A stretch of DNA of 64,000 nucleotides from Betaproteobacteria bacterium RIFCSPLOWO2_02_FULL_63_19 (GTDB lineage Bacteria > Pseudomonadota > Gammaproteobacteria > Burkholderiales > SG8-39). Both the position numbers and the translations under genes were made by a program. The notes below the pieces were generated by a model, which had not been told where the DNA came from, ran no database searches, and saw nothing but the letters and a program-made list of their open reading frames with translations. Every line of letters starts with the position of its first letter. The stretch's first letter is position 1. The stretch spans positions 21,828 to 85,827 of the forward strand of contig MEQX01000055.1 in the NCBI GenBank assembly GCA_001770415.1, given 5' to 3'. Below are positions 17,641-27,217 of this stretch, in pieces.

Positions 17641-17861
17641 CCGGCACATGGCGCAATCGATCGATGAAGTGACGATCAGAGCGACTCGCGAGAAAAGGGG
17701 ATGGCAAATGCAGCCCACGGGCCGGTATTCAGCCATGGCGCCTGAGGCTCCTGCGGCCCGCGCAGGCGCACCATGGCGCCCGGTGGTACAGGGGTTCGCA
17801 AGGGGGATGACAGGCAAGGGGGGAACAGGCTGTCCGAATGCAGCCGCGGCGGTTTAGAACC

Positions 17862-19379
17862 ATGGAAACCGAAATCAAGCTGCTCGTCGCGCCCGAAAAC
17901 CTGGGTCGAATTCTTCGATCGAAGGCGCTCAGGCGTTGCACACAGGACCGCGCCCGGACCAGCATGCTCACCAGTATCTATTTCGATACACCGCGTTTCG
18001 ATTTGCGCGACGCGCGCCTGGCGCTGCGGCTGCGGCGCATCCGCAGCGGCTCGGATCTGCGCTGGCTGCAGGCGCTGAAGGGCGGCGCTGCGAGCACGGC
18101 CGGCCTCACGCAGCGCGAGGAATACGAATGGCCTGTTCCTGCACGTCGCATCGAGCTTGCGTTGCTCGACACCACGCCGTACGCGGCGGTGTTTGCCAAG
18201 CGGCGCGTGCGCGAGTCGCTGCGCGCGGTATTCACGACACGTTTTAGGCGTTCGGTCGCGCAGCTGCTGCTTGCCGACGGTTCACGGGCGGAACTGTGCG
18301 CCGACCGCGGCGAGATAAGCATCGGACGCGCGCGCGCGCCGATTTCCGAGGTCGAGATCGAACTGAAAGGCGGAAATCCGCGTGCGCTTTTCGAGTTCGC
18401 CTCTGAACTGCTGCGCGAAGTGCCGCTGCGCCTGGGTACGATGTCCAAGGCCGAGCGCGGTTATGCGCTGAAACGCCATACGCCGCCGCGCAAGGCGCAT
18501 GCCGTCGCGCTGCGGCCCGAGATGAGCCGCGCCGAGGCGCTGCAGACGGTAGCGCGCGGCTGCCTGGCGCAGATCCATGCCAATGAACAGGGATTCCTCA
18601 GCGGGAGGGATCCCGAATTCCTGCATCAGTTGCGCGTAGGATTCCGGCGCCTGCGCGTTGCGCTTGCGATGCCTGACGATCCGGCGTGGCGCGAGGCCCT
18701 CGAGCCTGTGCGCGCGGAGATGCGATGGCTGTTCTCGGTGCTCGGTCCGGTGCGGAACTGGGATGTTTTCATATCGGAGATTCTGCCACCTCTGATGCAA
18801 CATTTCGGCGACGAAGAGGGGCTGTCTGCGCTGCGTGCGCGCTGCCTGCGATTGCGTCGTCGCCGTCTCGCGCTGGCGCGGCAAGCCGTCAGCAGTCCGC
18901 GCTATGCGGCATTGTTGCTGGCCGTCGGCGCGCTGCTCTACGGCAGCCCTCCTGCCGAGCCGCCGAGCGATGCGCCGGCGCAGGCCTTCGCGCGCGAATT
19001 CATCGGACGCCGCGCGCGCGTGCTGCGCAAGCGCGGCGCCGGATTGGCCACCGCCGGGCCGCAGGAGCGGCACCGGGTGCGCATCGCGGCGAAGAAGCTG
19101 CGCTACAGCGCGGAGTTCTTCGCGGCGCTGCATCCGAGCAAGAGGCTCAAACGCTATGTCGATGCGCTTGCCGAACTTCAGGACGTGCTCGGGGCGATCA
19201 ATGATGCGGCGTTGGGTGCGACCATGATTGCCGAGCTGGGATCGGGCGCCCGTCTTGACCCCCGCCTTATCGGCATGGCACAGGGTTGGATCGCTGCCGG
19301 CGAGGCCCCGGCGATCGAGCGACTGTCGCGGGCCTGGGACGCATTCAAGCGTTGCCGGAGCCTGCTTCGGCGTGACTGA
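17862..19379 (+). CDS. CYTH-CHAD domain protein (inorganic triphosphatase-like)
   Basis: A 505-residue two-domain protein. The N-terminal CYTH domain starts METEIKLLV, giving the ExExK motif, and carries RLALRLRRIRSG and EVEIELKGGN, typical of triphosphate tunnel enzymes that hydrolyse inorganic triphosphate. The C-terminal CHAD domain (about 220-500) is alpha-helical with LHQLRVGFRRLRVAL and HRVRIAAKKLRYSAEFF; CHAD domains bind polyphosphate. ATG 17862 is preferred because the motif must be near the N-terminus. It lies between relA and the polyphosphate:AMP phosphotransferase, both on the same strand, which supports a role in polyphosphate metabolism. Confidence 0.88.
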   Translation: METEIKLLVAPENLGRILRSKALRRCTQDRARTSMLTSIYFDTPRFDLRDARLALRLRRIRSGSDLRWLQALKGGAASTAGLTQREEYEWPVPARRIELALLDTTPYAAVFAKRRVRESLRAVFTTRFRRSVAQLLLADGSRAELCADRGEISIGRARAPISEVEIELKGGNPRALFEFASELLREVPLRLGTMSKAERGYALKRHTPPRKAHAVALRPEMSRAEALQTVARGCLAQIHANEQGFLSGRDPEFLHQLRVGFRRLRVALAMPDDPAWREALEPVRAEMRWLFSVLGPVRNWDVFISEILPPLMQHFGDEEGLSALRARCLRLRRRRLALARQAVSSPRYAALLLAVGALLYGSPPAEPPSDAPAQAFAREFIGRRARVLRKRGAGLATAGPQERHRVRIAAKKLRYSAEFFAALHPSKRLKRYVDALAELQDVLGAINDAALGATMIAELGSGARLDPRLIGMAQGWIAAGEAPAIERLSRAWDAFKRCRSLLRRD

Positions 19380-19527
19380 TGCAAGCGCGAAGGCCGCGGA
19401 TTTTGCCGGACGGATAGCGAATCGGAGCGCCCAGCACGATTTCCGTCAACGGCCCTATGCTGCGAAGGGCGCCCGCCGGCGTCTGAATTGATCGTGCAAG
19501 GCGCGTAAAACGCAATGGGGAGGTCAA

Positions 19528-21003
19528 ATGTTCGAGTCTGCGGATCTGGACCATAAGGTTAGTAAGGAAGAGTACAAGCGAGAGGAACCCAAGCTGCGCG
19601 AGGCACTTCTCAACGCGCAGTTCGACCTCGGAGCACAGAAGGATTTCGCCGTGCTGATCATCATCGGCGGTGTGGATGGCGCGGGAAAGGGCGAAACCGT
19701 CAATCTCCTGAACGAATGGATGGATCCGCGGCATATCGTCACCTATGCGTTCGGCCCGCCCTCGGACGAGGAGGCCGCCCGCCCGCCCATGTGGCGATTC
19801 TGGCGTGCACTTCCCCCGAGGGGCAAGATCGGGGTGTTCTTCGGTTCCTGGTACACCGAACCGATCGTCAACCGCGTGCTCGGCAAATGCACCGACAACG
19901 ATCTGCAAAAGTACCTGGACGAAATTTTTCGTCACGAGAAAATGCTCGTCGACGAAGGCGTACTGCTGCTGAAATTCTGGTTCAATCTTTCCAAGGATCA
20001 GCAGAGGAAGCGCCTGAAGGCGCTCGAATCCGATCCGAAGACGAAGTGGCGCGTCACCAAGGAGGATTGGCGCCGATTCAAAGTCTATGACCGGTTCCGT
20101 GAGATTTCGGAGCACGCGCTGCGCGAGACGAGCACCGCGGGCGCGCCGTGGATAGTCGTGCCCGGGGCCGACCCGCGCTTCCGCAGCCTGACCGCCGGCC
20201 GCATCTTGCTCGAAGCGCTCAAGAAGCGCCTGGCCGAAGGCGAACGCAGAGAAAAGAGGGCCGATGCCGTTCCGCCGATGCCGCAGTTGGACAACCTGAG
20301 GCTGCTGCGCTCGCTGGACATGACGCAGCGTCTGGAGAAAAAACGCTACGAGAAGCTGCTGGAGAGATATCAGGGCGAGCTGAACGTGTACTCGCGAAGC
20401 AAGAAAGTGCGCAAGCACTCGGTCATTCTGGTGTTCGAGGGCTGGGATGCGGGGGGCAAGGGATCGGCCGTTCGCAGGATTACCAGCGCGCTGGATGCGC
20501 GCCAGTACCGTATTGTTCCTATCGCTGCGCCGACAGAGGAGGAACGCGCGCAGCCTTATCTCTGGCGTTTCTGGCGCCATGTTCCGGGTCTTGGCGGAAT
20601 CACCATTTTCGACCGTTCCTGGTACGGACGGGTCCTGGTGGAGCGCGTCGAGGGATTCTGTTCGCAGGCCGACTGGATGCGTGCCTACTCCGAGATCAAC
20701 GATTTCGAGGAACAACTGGTTCAAAATGGCGCCGTCATGTTCAAGTATTGGCTGCATATCACCAAGGACGAGCAGTTGCGCCGGTTCAAGGAACGCCAGA
20801 AGACCTCTTTCAAACGCTTCAAGATCACCGACGAGGACTGGCGCAACCGCGACAAGTGGGCCGACTACGAAGCGGCGGTATGCGATATGGTGGACAGAAC
20901 CTCCACGGAAATCTCTCCGTGGACCATCGTCGAGGCGCAGGACAAGCCCTTTGCGCGAATCAAGCTGCTGAAATCGCTGGTCGAGAAGTTCCGCACGCTT
21001 TGA
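19528..21003 (+). CDS. pap: Polyphosphate:AMP phosphotransferase (two-domain PPK2, class II)
   Basis: A 491-residue enzyme with two fused PPK2 domains, the architecture of polyphosphate:AMP phosphotransferase, which makes ADP from AMP using polyphosphate. Both halves keep a Walker A-like loop: GGVDGAGKGET at 47-57 and EGWDAGGKGSA near 304-314. Both lids are present: PMWRFWRALPPRGKIGVFFG and PYLWRFWRHVPGLGGITIFD. In known two-domain members only the C-terminal half is catalytic; here both P-loops look intact, so this should not be assumed. The start is the ATG at 19528, preceded by GGGGAGG seven bases upstream. Confidence 0.92.
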   Translation: MFESADLDHKVSKEEYKREEPKLREALLNAQFDLGAQKDFAVLIIIGGVDGAGKGETVNLLNEWMDPRHIVTYAFGPPSDEEAARPPMWRFWRALPPRGKIGVFFGSWYTEPIVNRVLGKCTDNDLQKYLDEIFRHEKMLVDEGVLLLKFWFNLSKDQQRKRLKALESDPKTKWRVTKEDWRRFKVYDRFREISEHALRETSTAGAPWIVVPGADPRFRSLTAGRILLEALKKRLAEGERREKRADAVPPMPQLDNLRLLRSLDMTQRLEKKRYEKLLERYQGELNVYSRSKKVRKHSVILVFEGWDAGGKGSAVRRITSALDARQYRIVPIAAPTEEERAQPYLWRFWRHVPGLGGITIFDRSWYGRVLVERVEGFCSQADWMRAYSEINDFEEQLVQNGAVMFKYWLHITKDEQLRRFKERQKTSFKRFKITDEDWRNRDKWADYEAAVCDMVDRTSTEISPWTIVEAQDKPFARIKLLKSLVEKFRTL

Positions 21004-21394
21004 TGCCGGGATACGCAGCCGCTAGAGTCGGTCCGACGGATCTTCTGGCGCGGGGCACGGCACTCTTTCCCGGCCGCCAACGAAAGGATGCTTTCTCGGC
21101 AACGCCCACCGATCGGTTCTGCGCTCTGGCAAAATACGTGCTGCATTGGCGGTGTCCGGCATCGTTCAGACCTTGTTATGGGTTGCTGACCTGCGGGCGT
21201 ACGGTTAAGGATTGCGGCGAAGAATCCGGTCTATGCGTCTTGCCATCTTGTCCCATGGGGACCTTGCAGCGGCCCAAGCTCGGGGCAGCAACGGCATCAT
21301 CGTGAGGCAGGCCATCCGATCAGGCATGTTTGGACGGGGGACATTTCCGCGATGCGTGTATAGAAAGCTTTATCATTAAGCGTCTACATTCACC
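21004..21394. other. Non-coding gap upstream of surE
   Basis: 391 bases between pap and surE. Short open frames here lack family features. The last 40 bases before surE are AT-richer (TATAGAAAGC, TTTATCATTAAG) and are the likely promoter zone of the surE-pcm-nlpD-rpoS unit, but no good -35/-10 pair with correct spacing stands out. No tRNA or clear terminator was found. Confidence 0.5.
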
Positions 21395-22144
21395 TTGAGA
21401 ATCTTGATCAGCAACGACGACGGCTACTTCGCCCCCGGCATAGAGATTCTCGCAAAGGCGCTAGCCGGGCTTGGGGATGTCACTGTGGTAGCCCCGGAGC
21501 GCGACCGCAGCGGAGCATCCAATTCGCTCACACTTGACCGTCCGCTGACGGTGCGTCAGTCGGCCAACGGCTTTCTGTTCGTCAACGGCACACCCACCGA
21601 TTGTGTCCACTTGGCGGTAACCGGATTGCTGAAGGAACTGCCCGACATTGTTGTTTCGGGGATCAACCTTGGAGCCAACATGGGCGATGACACCATCTAT
21701 TCGGGAACCGTTGCAGCCGCAACCGAAGGCTATCTGCTGGGTATCCCGTCGCTTGCGGTTTCGCTCGCGAGCAAGACCGGGAGTCATTTCGAGACGGCGG
21801 CCCGCGTTGCCTTCGAGATGGTGGAGCGATTTCAGAAGGCGCCGCCGGGAGAGCCCATGATGCTCAACGTCAATGTTCCCGACGTGCCTGCGGCGGAATT
21901 GGGCGCGCTCGAAGTGACGCGCCTGGGCAAGCGGCACAAGGCCGAGCCGGTCGTCAATACCACGACGCCGCGGGGCGAACAGGTGTACTGGATCGGGGCG
22001 GCAGGAAGTGCGCAGGACGCGGGGCCTGGTACGGATTTTTTTGCCGTGGCATCGAACCGGGTTTCGGTCACACCCCTTCAAATGGACCTGACGTATCAAC
22101 CGCAGATCGCCGTGGTTCGCAACTGGCTGGGCTCGTTCAAGTGA
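21395..22144 (+). CDS. surE: 5'-nucleotidase / stationary-phase survival protein SurE
   Basis: A 249-residue SurE, a metal-dependent nucleoside monophosphatase. It begins with the conserved metal loop [16 protein letters not shown], then [29 protein letters not shown] and [20 protein letters not shown], all SurE hallmarks. The only start in register with the family N-terminus is TTG at 21395; no Shine-Dalgarno is visible before it, which is unusual in this window. The stop TGA overlaps the pcm ATG. Order surE-pcm-nlpD-rpoS is conserved in proteobacteria. Confidence 0.94.
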   Translation: MRILISNDDGYFAPGIEILAKALAGLGDVTVVAPERDRSGASNSLTLDRPLTVRQSANGFLFVNGTPTDCVHLAVTGLLKELPDIVVSGINLGANMGDDTIYSGTVAAATEGYLLGIPSLAVSLASKTGSHFETAARVAFEMVERFQKAPPGEPMMLNVNVPDVPAAELGALEVTRLGKRHKAEPVVNTTTPRGEQVYWIGAAGSAQDAGPGTDFFAVASNRVSVTPLQMDLTYQPQIAVVRNWLGSFK

Positions 22145-22809
22145 TGCTCTCCAGGACTCGCGGTATCGGCATGACCTCGCAGCGCACGCGCGACCGGATG
22201 ATCGAGCGGCTCAGGGAGAAGGGGATCACCGATGAGGTCGTGCTCGGTGCGATGGCGGTCGTACCGCGGCATCTGTTCGTCGAGGAGGCGCTGGCGAGCC
22301 GCGCGTACGAGGACACGGCACTGCCGATCGGCTTCGGGCAGACGATCTCGCAGCCGTTCGTTGTTGCTTTCATGATCCAGGCGGTGCGAGCGGGCAGGCA
22401 GCTTGAACGCGTGCTCGATATTGGCGCCGGGTGCGGCTATCAGGCCGCGGTGCTGGCGCAGATCGCCCGCGAAGTCTTTTCGATCGAGCGCATCTCGGGG
22501 CTGCTGGAGAAGGCGCGCGCCAACCTGAGGGAGCTGCGCCTGTCGAACCTGCGGACCGTCCACGGCGACGGGGCGCACGGACTTCCGGAGGCCGCGCCGT
22601 TCGACGCGATTATCATCAGTGCAGCCGCCCCGCAGCTTCCCGATGCGCTGATGGCGCAACTGGTGCCGGGCGGGCGACTGATTGCTCCGATCGGAATAAG
22701 GGACCAGGCATTGTGCCTGATTACTCGCAGTGCATCGGGTCCGGCCGGATTCAGCGAACAATGGCTTGATCCGGTACATTTCGTGCCGATGAGGATGGGA
22801 AAACAATGA
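22144..22809 (+). CDS. pcm: Protein-L-isoaspartate O-methyltransferase
   Basis: A 221-residue enzyme that methylates L-isoaspartyl residues in damaged proteins using S-adenosylmethionine. The SAM-binding motif is [18 protein letters not shown], and the active-site segment [17 protein letters not shown] is present (family consensus has GxGQTISQP). The start overlaps the surE stop by one base (TGATG). The C-terminus ends [11 protein letters not shown], and its stop overlaps the nlpD start by four bases. Confidence 0.93.
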   Translation: MLSRTRGIGMTSQRTRDRMIERLREKGITDEVVLGAMAVVPRHLFVEEALASRAYEDTALPIGFGQTISQPFVVAFMIQAVRAGRQLERVLDIGAGCGYQAAVLAQIAREVFSIERISGLLEKARANLRELRLSNLRTVHGDGAHGLPEAAPFDAIIISAAAPQLPDALMAQLVPGGRLIAPIGIRDQALCLITRSASGPAGFSEQWLDPVHFVPMRMGKQ

Positions 22810-23792
22810 GCCCGACTATCATGACGCTGGCGACGACAGCGAGGCCGGTGACGGCGAGGTCCGCGGCGCGAACGGCTCTGTTTCTGGCCGCCGCCGCGAT
22901 GGTCTTGTTAGGCGGTTGCGCCAGTCGGCAATCGGCGCCGGTGGTCGAGCGCGCTCCCGGTCCTCTGACGCCTGCAGTACCGGTCAAGCCTGCCGTACGT
23001 GCCGTGGAGGCGCGGCCCGGGACCCATATCGTCAGGCGGGGCGAGACGCTCTACGGCATTGCTCTGGATAACGGGCTGGACTACCGGGAACTGGCCCAGT
23101 GGAACGGAATTACCAAACCGAACATGATCCGCGTCGGCGATACGCTGCGACTGCGACCTCCGCTGCCGGTGTCGGCAGCGGAGGAGGGCGGCGTCCAGGT
23201 GAAACCCGTCATCGTCGCGGGTGCGGTCGAGTCGCGCCCGCTTGGGCCGGAACCGCAGCCGCAGCGCCAACCGCAGCCGGCGAAAGCGGTGAAGAAGACG
23301 GACGAAATTACGATCGCGCGCATCGAACCGCGAAACCGCGAACTCAAGCCCGAGCCGGTTGCGAAACCCGAGTCTGCTCCTCCTGCGCCGCGGACGGAGG
23401 GACAGGGAGACGACCCGGACAGGATCGACTGGTCATGGCCGGTGGAAGGAAAAGTCGTGGCTACATTTGTCGATCCGGGCAACAAGGGCGTGGACATCGC
23501 TGCCGGGCTCGGTGACCCGGTGCATGCCTCGGCACCGGGCCGCGTGGTATACAGCGGTTCGGGCTTGCGCGGCTACGGCAAGCTGATCATCATCAAGCAC
23601 AATCCGACATATCTGTCGGCCTACGCGCACAACAGTCAGATTCTGGTCAAGGAAGGACAGAACGTTGCCAAGGGGCAGAAGATCGGCGAGGTGGGAGCAA
23701 CGGATGCCGACTCGCCCAAGCTGCATTTCGAAATCCGGCGCCTCGGCAAGCCGGTCGATCCGCTCAAGTTCCTGCCGGAACGCCCATCGTGA
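22806..23792 (+). CDS. nlpD: Murein hydrolase activator NlpD (LysM + degenerate LytM lipoprotein)
   Basis: A 328-residue outer-membrane lipoprotein. The signal peptide ends in the lipobox LLGGC (Cys near residue 38), followed by a proline-rich linker, a LysM domain (about 75-118; [16 protein letters not shown]), a second Pro/Gln-rich linker, and a C-terminal M23/LytM domain (about 205-325). The metal ligands of active M23 enzymes are missing: NKGVDIAAG instead of HxGxD and KLHFEIR instead of HLHFE, the pattern of NlpD, which activates the amidase AmiC and does not cut peptidoglycan itself. Start ATG overlaps the pcm stop; rpoS starts in its last codons. Confidence 0.93.
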   Translation: MSPTIMTLATTARPVTARSAARTALFLAAAAMVLLGGCASRQSAPVVERAPGPLTPAVPVKPAVRAVEARPGTHIVRRGETLYGIALDNGLDYRELAQWNGITKPNMIRVGDTLRLRPPLPVSAAEEGGVQVKPVIVAGAVESRPLGPEPQPQRQPQPAKAVKKTDEITIARIEPRNRELKPEPVAKPESAPPAPRTEGQGDDPDRIDWSWPVEGKVVATFVDPGNKGVDIAAGLGDPVHASAPGRVVYSGSGLRGYGKLIIIKHNPTYLSAYAHNSQILVKEGQNVAKGQKIGEVGATDADSPKLHFEIRRLGKPVDPLKFLPERPS

Positions 23793-24847
23793 GTTCCAAG
23801 GGCGCGAAGGGGCGAGAGGCCAAACAGACCTCTGGCGAGGGTGCGCCTTCCGGGGACATCCGTTGGAATGAGGGAGGCGGGCCGGGCCGCGTGGAAAATG
23901 AGGCGTTTCCCGAGGAGCAGTCGACGGAGGCGTTTGCGCAGGACGCCGACGAACGGTCCGGGGAGGGTGGAGAGTCCGTGGAAGACGGGCTCGCCGAAAA
24001 TTCTTCCGAAGGCGAGAACCTATCGGACTCGACGCAGGCCTATCTGCACCAAATCGGCCTGAAGGCGTTGCTTACGCCGGAGGAGGAACGAATTACCGCG
24101 CGGCTTGCTGCCGGAGGGGATTTCGCGGCAAGGCAAAAGATGATCGAGCACAACCTGCGCTTGGTGGTCAACATCGCGAAGCACTACCTGAACCGGGGCG
24201 TATCACTGCTTGATCTCATCGAGGAGGGAAACCTGGGGTTGATGCACGCGCTGGAAAAATTCGACCCCGAGCGGGGGTTCCGGTTTTCAACCTATGCGAC
24301 ATGGTGGATACGACAAAACGTCGAACGCGCCATCATGAACCAGTCGCGCACCATCAGGCTGCCGGTGCACGTAATCAAGGAACTGAACATCGCGCTGCGG
24401 GCGCGGCGCTACTTGGAAACGCACTCAGATCGCGAACCCACGATCGAGGATATCGCCCATTTTACCGAGCGCTCGACCGAGGAGGTCCGGCGAATACTGA
24501 AGCACAACGAGCACACGGCGTCGCTCGATGCGCCTTTGGACATCGATCCGATGCTGTCGGTGGGCGAGTCCATCGCCGACGAGCAGTCGGCGGGTCCGGA
24601 AGCGCTGCTCGCTGCGCACGAAACCGAATCGCTCGTGCGCGAGTGGCTCGCGCAGTTGAACGACAAGCAGCGCATCGTCATCGAGCGGCGCTTCGGCCTG
24701 AATGGACAGGAGGTCTTTACGCTCGAAGCGCTGGCTTCGGAATTGAACCTCACGCGCGAGCGCGTGAGGCAGATTCAGCTTGAAGCTCTGGGCGCGCTGC
24801 GCCGCCTGCTGAGGCGCCGCGGTTTGTCCAGGGACGCGTTGCTTTGA
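23789..24847 (+). CDS. rpoS: RNA polymerase sigma factor RpoS (sigma-38)
   Basis: A 352-residue stationary-phase/general-stress sigma factor. After an acidic, low-complexity N-terminus of about 75 residues come region 1.2 ([21 protein letters not shown]), region 2 ([39 protein letters not shown]), region 3, and region 4.2 ([20 protein letters not shown]). The start is GTG at 23789, overlapping the nlpD stop (GTGA), so it is coupled to nlpD. As in other species, a further promoter inside nlpD is likely but was not located. The acidic extension is longer than in E. coli RpoS. Confidence 0.94.
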   Translation: MSSKGAKGREAKQTSGEGAPSGDIRWNEGGGPGRVENEAFPEEQSTEAFAQDADERSGEGGESVEDGLAENSSEGENLSDSTQAYLHQIGLKALLTPEEERITARLAAGGDFAARQKMIEHNLRLVVNIAKHYLNRGVSLLDLIEEGNLGLMHALEKFDPERGFRFSTYATWWIRQNVERAIMNQSRTIRLPVHVIKELNIALRARRYLETHSDREPTIEDIAHFTERSTEEVRRILKHNEHTASLDAPLDIDPMLSVGESIADEQSAGPEALLAAHETESLVREWLAQLNDKQRIVIERRFGLNGQEVFTLEALASELNLTRERVRQIQLEALGALRRLLRRRGLSRDALL

Positions 24848-25239
24848 GTGAGGGAGGGATAGATCCTATGTAGGGCCGCGTGGATTACCCTCTGGTGGCT
24901 TTCTCAACCAAAATACGCCGATTCCCCGGCTGCGCTTGACCCGTCTTCGAGCAAGGCGTGCCGATCCGGCATCGAGCGACGATCAAGCATGACGAACCTG
25001 GATTTGCCCGACCGGGTATTGTCGCCCGTCGACGACATCAAAAAAGAAAGCCAAAACAGGCAATTCGGTCATTTCCCGCGAGATGACCGTCGTCCTGAAG
25101 TGACAAATCGGCTGCGCGTTTCATCGCTTGTTGTCCTTAACGCCCTGATCCGATTGACCGATCAAGCATGGCATGGCGTTTGCTTTGTCCCGAAGAGCTT
25201 GAGGCAGGACGTTCAAAATCACAGCCCTGGAGATTCCCA
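24848..25239. other. Non-coding gap after rpoS
   Basis: 392 bases with lower GC than the genes beside it. An 84-codon open frame at 24989 has no ribosome binding site and no recognisable features. No tRNA, repeat or clear terminator hairpin with a T-run was seen. Confidence 0.5.
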
Positions 25240-25542
25240 ATGAGAAAAACGCCCGCAATATTATCGCGTGTCCTCTTCGCGTTATCGGGGCAAGTGTTCG
25301 CGCAGCGCGCGGCACCGGGTTCGGCAGCTGCCGCCGAGGCTCGAATCGCCACGGCATTGTTCGCGACATCGGAGAACCCCGCCAGCCCCCGAAACACGGG
25401 AACCACCGGCACCACGGGAACGACGCGGACCTGCTCCCACCGAGGTGATGCGGCATTGCGTGGCACGGTTGCGAGTTGCGAGAAGACCTCCTCCGTTGCG
25501 GCGAACTGTCCGTGCCGGAGCGCCGCGTCGCTTTTCCACTAG
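25240..25542 (+). CDS. Possible small secreted protein
   Basis: A 100-codon open frame beginning MRKTPAILSRVLFALSGQVFAQ, which could be a short signal peptide ending at VFAQ. GGAG lies eight bases before the ATG, so the start is plausible. The rest is low-complexity (TGTTGTTGTT, several Cys and Arg) and looks like no family I know. It is followed 13 bases later by the DUF4382 lipoprotein. It may be real, or a leader, or chance. Confidence 0.3.
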   Translation: MRKTPAILSRVLFALSGQVFAQRAAPGSAAAAEARIATALFATSENPASPRNTGTTGTTGTTRTCSHRGDAALRGTVASCEKTSSVAANCPCRSAASLFH

Positions 25543-25555
25543 AAGGGGTGCGCCA

Positions 25556-26761
25556 ATGGCCAATTTCCTAATGAAGTTACGGTATCGAAAAGCTATTGCG
25601 AGTGCGTTTGCAGCCGCGAGTCTGCTTGCGGGTTGCGGCGGCGGAGGTGGTGGAGATTCTCCCGCGATGCCGACGGGCACCCTGCGTCTTGCCCTCACCG
25701 ATATGCCAGCCTGTGGCTACGACGCGGTCAACGTGACAATAGAGAAGGTGCGTGTGCACCAGAGCGATGGGGCGGGTGATTCTGCTTCCGGCTGGTCGGA
25801 GGTGGTATTGGAACCGGCGAAGCGCGTTGAACTCCTCACGTTGACCAACGGTGTGCTCGAAGAGCTCGGGCAGACCCCCCTCCCGACAGGCAAGTACACT
25901 CAGATGCGGCTCGTGCTGGCGGCAAACGATGCCACGACGCCACTTGCCAATTCGGTCACGCCGACCGGAGGCACCGAAACTGCTTTGGCGACACCAAGCG
26001 CCGTGCAGAGCGGACTGAAGATCAACATTGACATCGATGTCACGGCCGACAAAGTGGCGGATTTCGTTCTCGACTTCGATGCCTGCCGGTCGGTTGTCAA
26101 AGCAGGAGGTTCCGGGCGCTACAACCTCAAGCCGGTCGTGAGCGTGATCCCCCGGTTGTCCGATGCGGCCAATCGGATTGTCGGCTACGTGCCGCTCGGA
26201 CTCGTTGCGGGGACGACTGGCGTTTCCGCGCAGACGGATGGCGTACCGGTCAAATCGACTACGCCTGATGCGACGGGCAAGTTTGTCCTTTCCCCGCTTC
26301 CCGAGGGTGGATACGACGTCGTGATTTCGGCCGATGGCCGCAGGACGGCGAGCATAACGGGCGTCCCTGTCACGAGTACGGAGAACACCGTGCTCAACTC
26401 GGACGCGACGCCGATCGACCCGCCGGCCGCCACCATGCGCACGGCCTCGGGCACGGTGACCATCACCCCCACGCCCTCGTCCATTGACGCCGTCGTCGTC
26501 GTCCATAAGGCGTACACCGGCGGACCCACGGTTGAAGTGGCGGGCGGCCCGGTGGATGCGGTGACGGGCAGTTTCTCCTACACGCTTCCTGCAGAGGCGC
26601 CCGTCAAGGCACCATACGGTGCCGCACTGACGTTCGCGGAGGACGGCGCATCTCCGGCAGGCGTCTATACGCTCGTCGCCACATCCGGCACAGCCACGAA
26701 GAGCGCCGATATCGATGTCACGACGGCAGACAAGACGGACGTGGTGATCGCCTTTCCGTGA
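25556..26761 (+). CDS. DUF4382 domain lipoprotein
   Basis: A 401-residue exported protein. The signal peptide ends in LLAGCGGGGGG, a lipobox with Cys near residue 25 followed by a glycine tract. Residues about 40-200 are a DUF4382 domain (GTLRLALTDMPACGYDAVNV, then VTIEKVRVHQ), followed by a carboxypeptidase-regulatory-like beta-sandwich (about 210-280; GKFVLSPLPEGGYDVVISA) and further beta-rich repeats rich in Thr and Val. The role is unknown; such proteins are usually surface or periplasmic. AAGGGG lies 8 bases before the ATG at 25556. No enzyme motif is visible. Confidence 0.8.
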   Translation: MANFLMKLRYRKAIASAFAAASLLAGCGGGGGGDSPAMPTGTLRLALTDMPACGYDAVNVTIEKVRVHQSDGAGDSASGWSEVVLEPAKRVELLTLTNGVLEELGQTPLPTGKYTQMRLVLAANDATTPLANSVTPTGGTETALATPSAVQSGLKINIDIDVTADKVADFVLDFDACRSVVKAGGSGRYNLKPVVSVIPRLSDAANRIVGYVPLGLVAGTTGVSAQTDGVPVKSTTPDATGKFVLSPLPEGGYDVVISADGRRTASITGVPVTSTENTVLNSDATPIDPPAATMRTASGTVTITPTPSSIDAVVVVHKAYTGGPTVEVAGGPVDAVTGSFSYTLPAEAPVKAPYGAALTFAEDGASPAGVYTLVATSGTATKSADIDVTTADKTDVVIAFP

Positions 26762-27217
26762 GTACGTGCGCTTTGGCCTATCCGCCGGCATCCTCGGGCG
26801 CCGGCGCGATCCACTTCGCTGGCTTGTGGCCGGCCGTGATTCTGCGGCCGGTTGTCGTCGGCCGCCGCCGGCTGAAACGAGCCCTTGCCCGGACCCACGC
26901 CGAGCGCGCTGACTCAGTGGTATAAGGCGCGTTTCGCCGGCGCGGGCCTGCGCATGCGCCGCATCGGTATCGTTGCGCTCGCACGCCGATTGCTCATTGC
27001 GCTGTGGCGTTACCTCACGGACGGCGTGATTCCAGAGGGTGCGCGGCTCATCGCATCTGAGATCTGAACACATAAGACAGTTCAACACACCGATCCGTGG
27101 CATATCGCTGTCACGCGGCGCGGGAATCTCGGAACCTGTCCATGTTCGACTGCGGTGCATTACAAAATTCGACGTGCCGCACCCTCGATGGCGTCAAGGC
27201 GGTATTGCTTGTCCGGC
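26762..27217. other. Gap holding an IS110-type remnant
   Basis: 456 bases between the DUF4382 gene and the convergent yhhQ gene. The only recognisable content is the transposase tail at about 26885-27067. The first 120 bases are GC-rich with no convincing reading frame. Confidence 0.5.
26885..27067 (+). pseudogene. C-terminal remnant of an IS110-family transposase
   Basis: This stretch encodes WYKARFAGAGLRMRRIGIVA followed by LARRLLIALWRYLTDGVIPEGA, the tail of IS110/IS116/IS902-family transposases. The DEDD catalytic domain and the central serine region are missing upstream, and no terminal repeats were found. It is a decayed fragment. Confidence 0.6.

Noticed and set aside
15439-17817. 792-codon minus-strand frame over relA
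   Set aside because: Antisense to RelA, with no domain pattern.
17648-17857. 69-codon plus-strand frame between relA and the CYTH-CHAD gene
   Set aside because: No ribosome binding site, no family features and low-complexity ending.
24989-25243. 84-codon plus-strand frame after rpoS
   Set aside because: No ribosome binding site, no known features; treated as non-coding gap.
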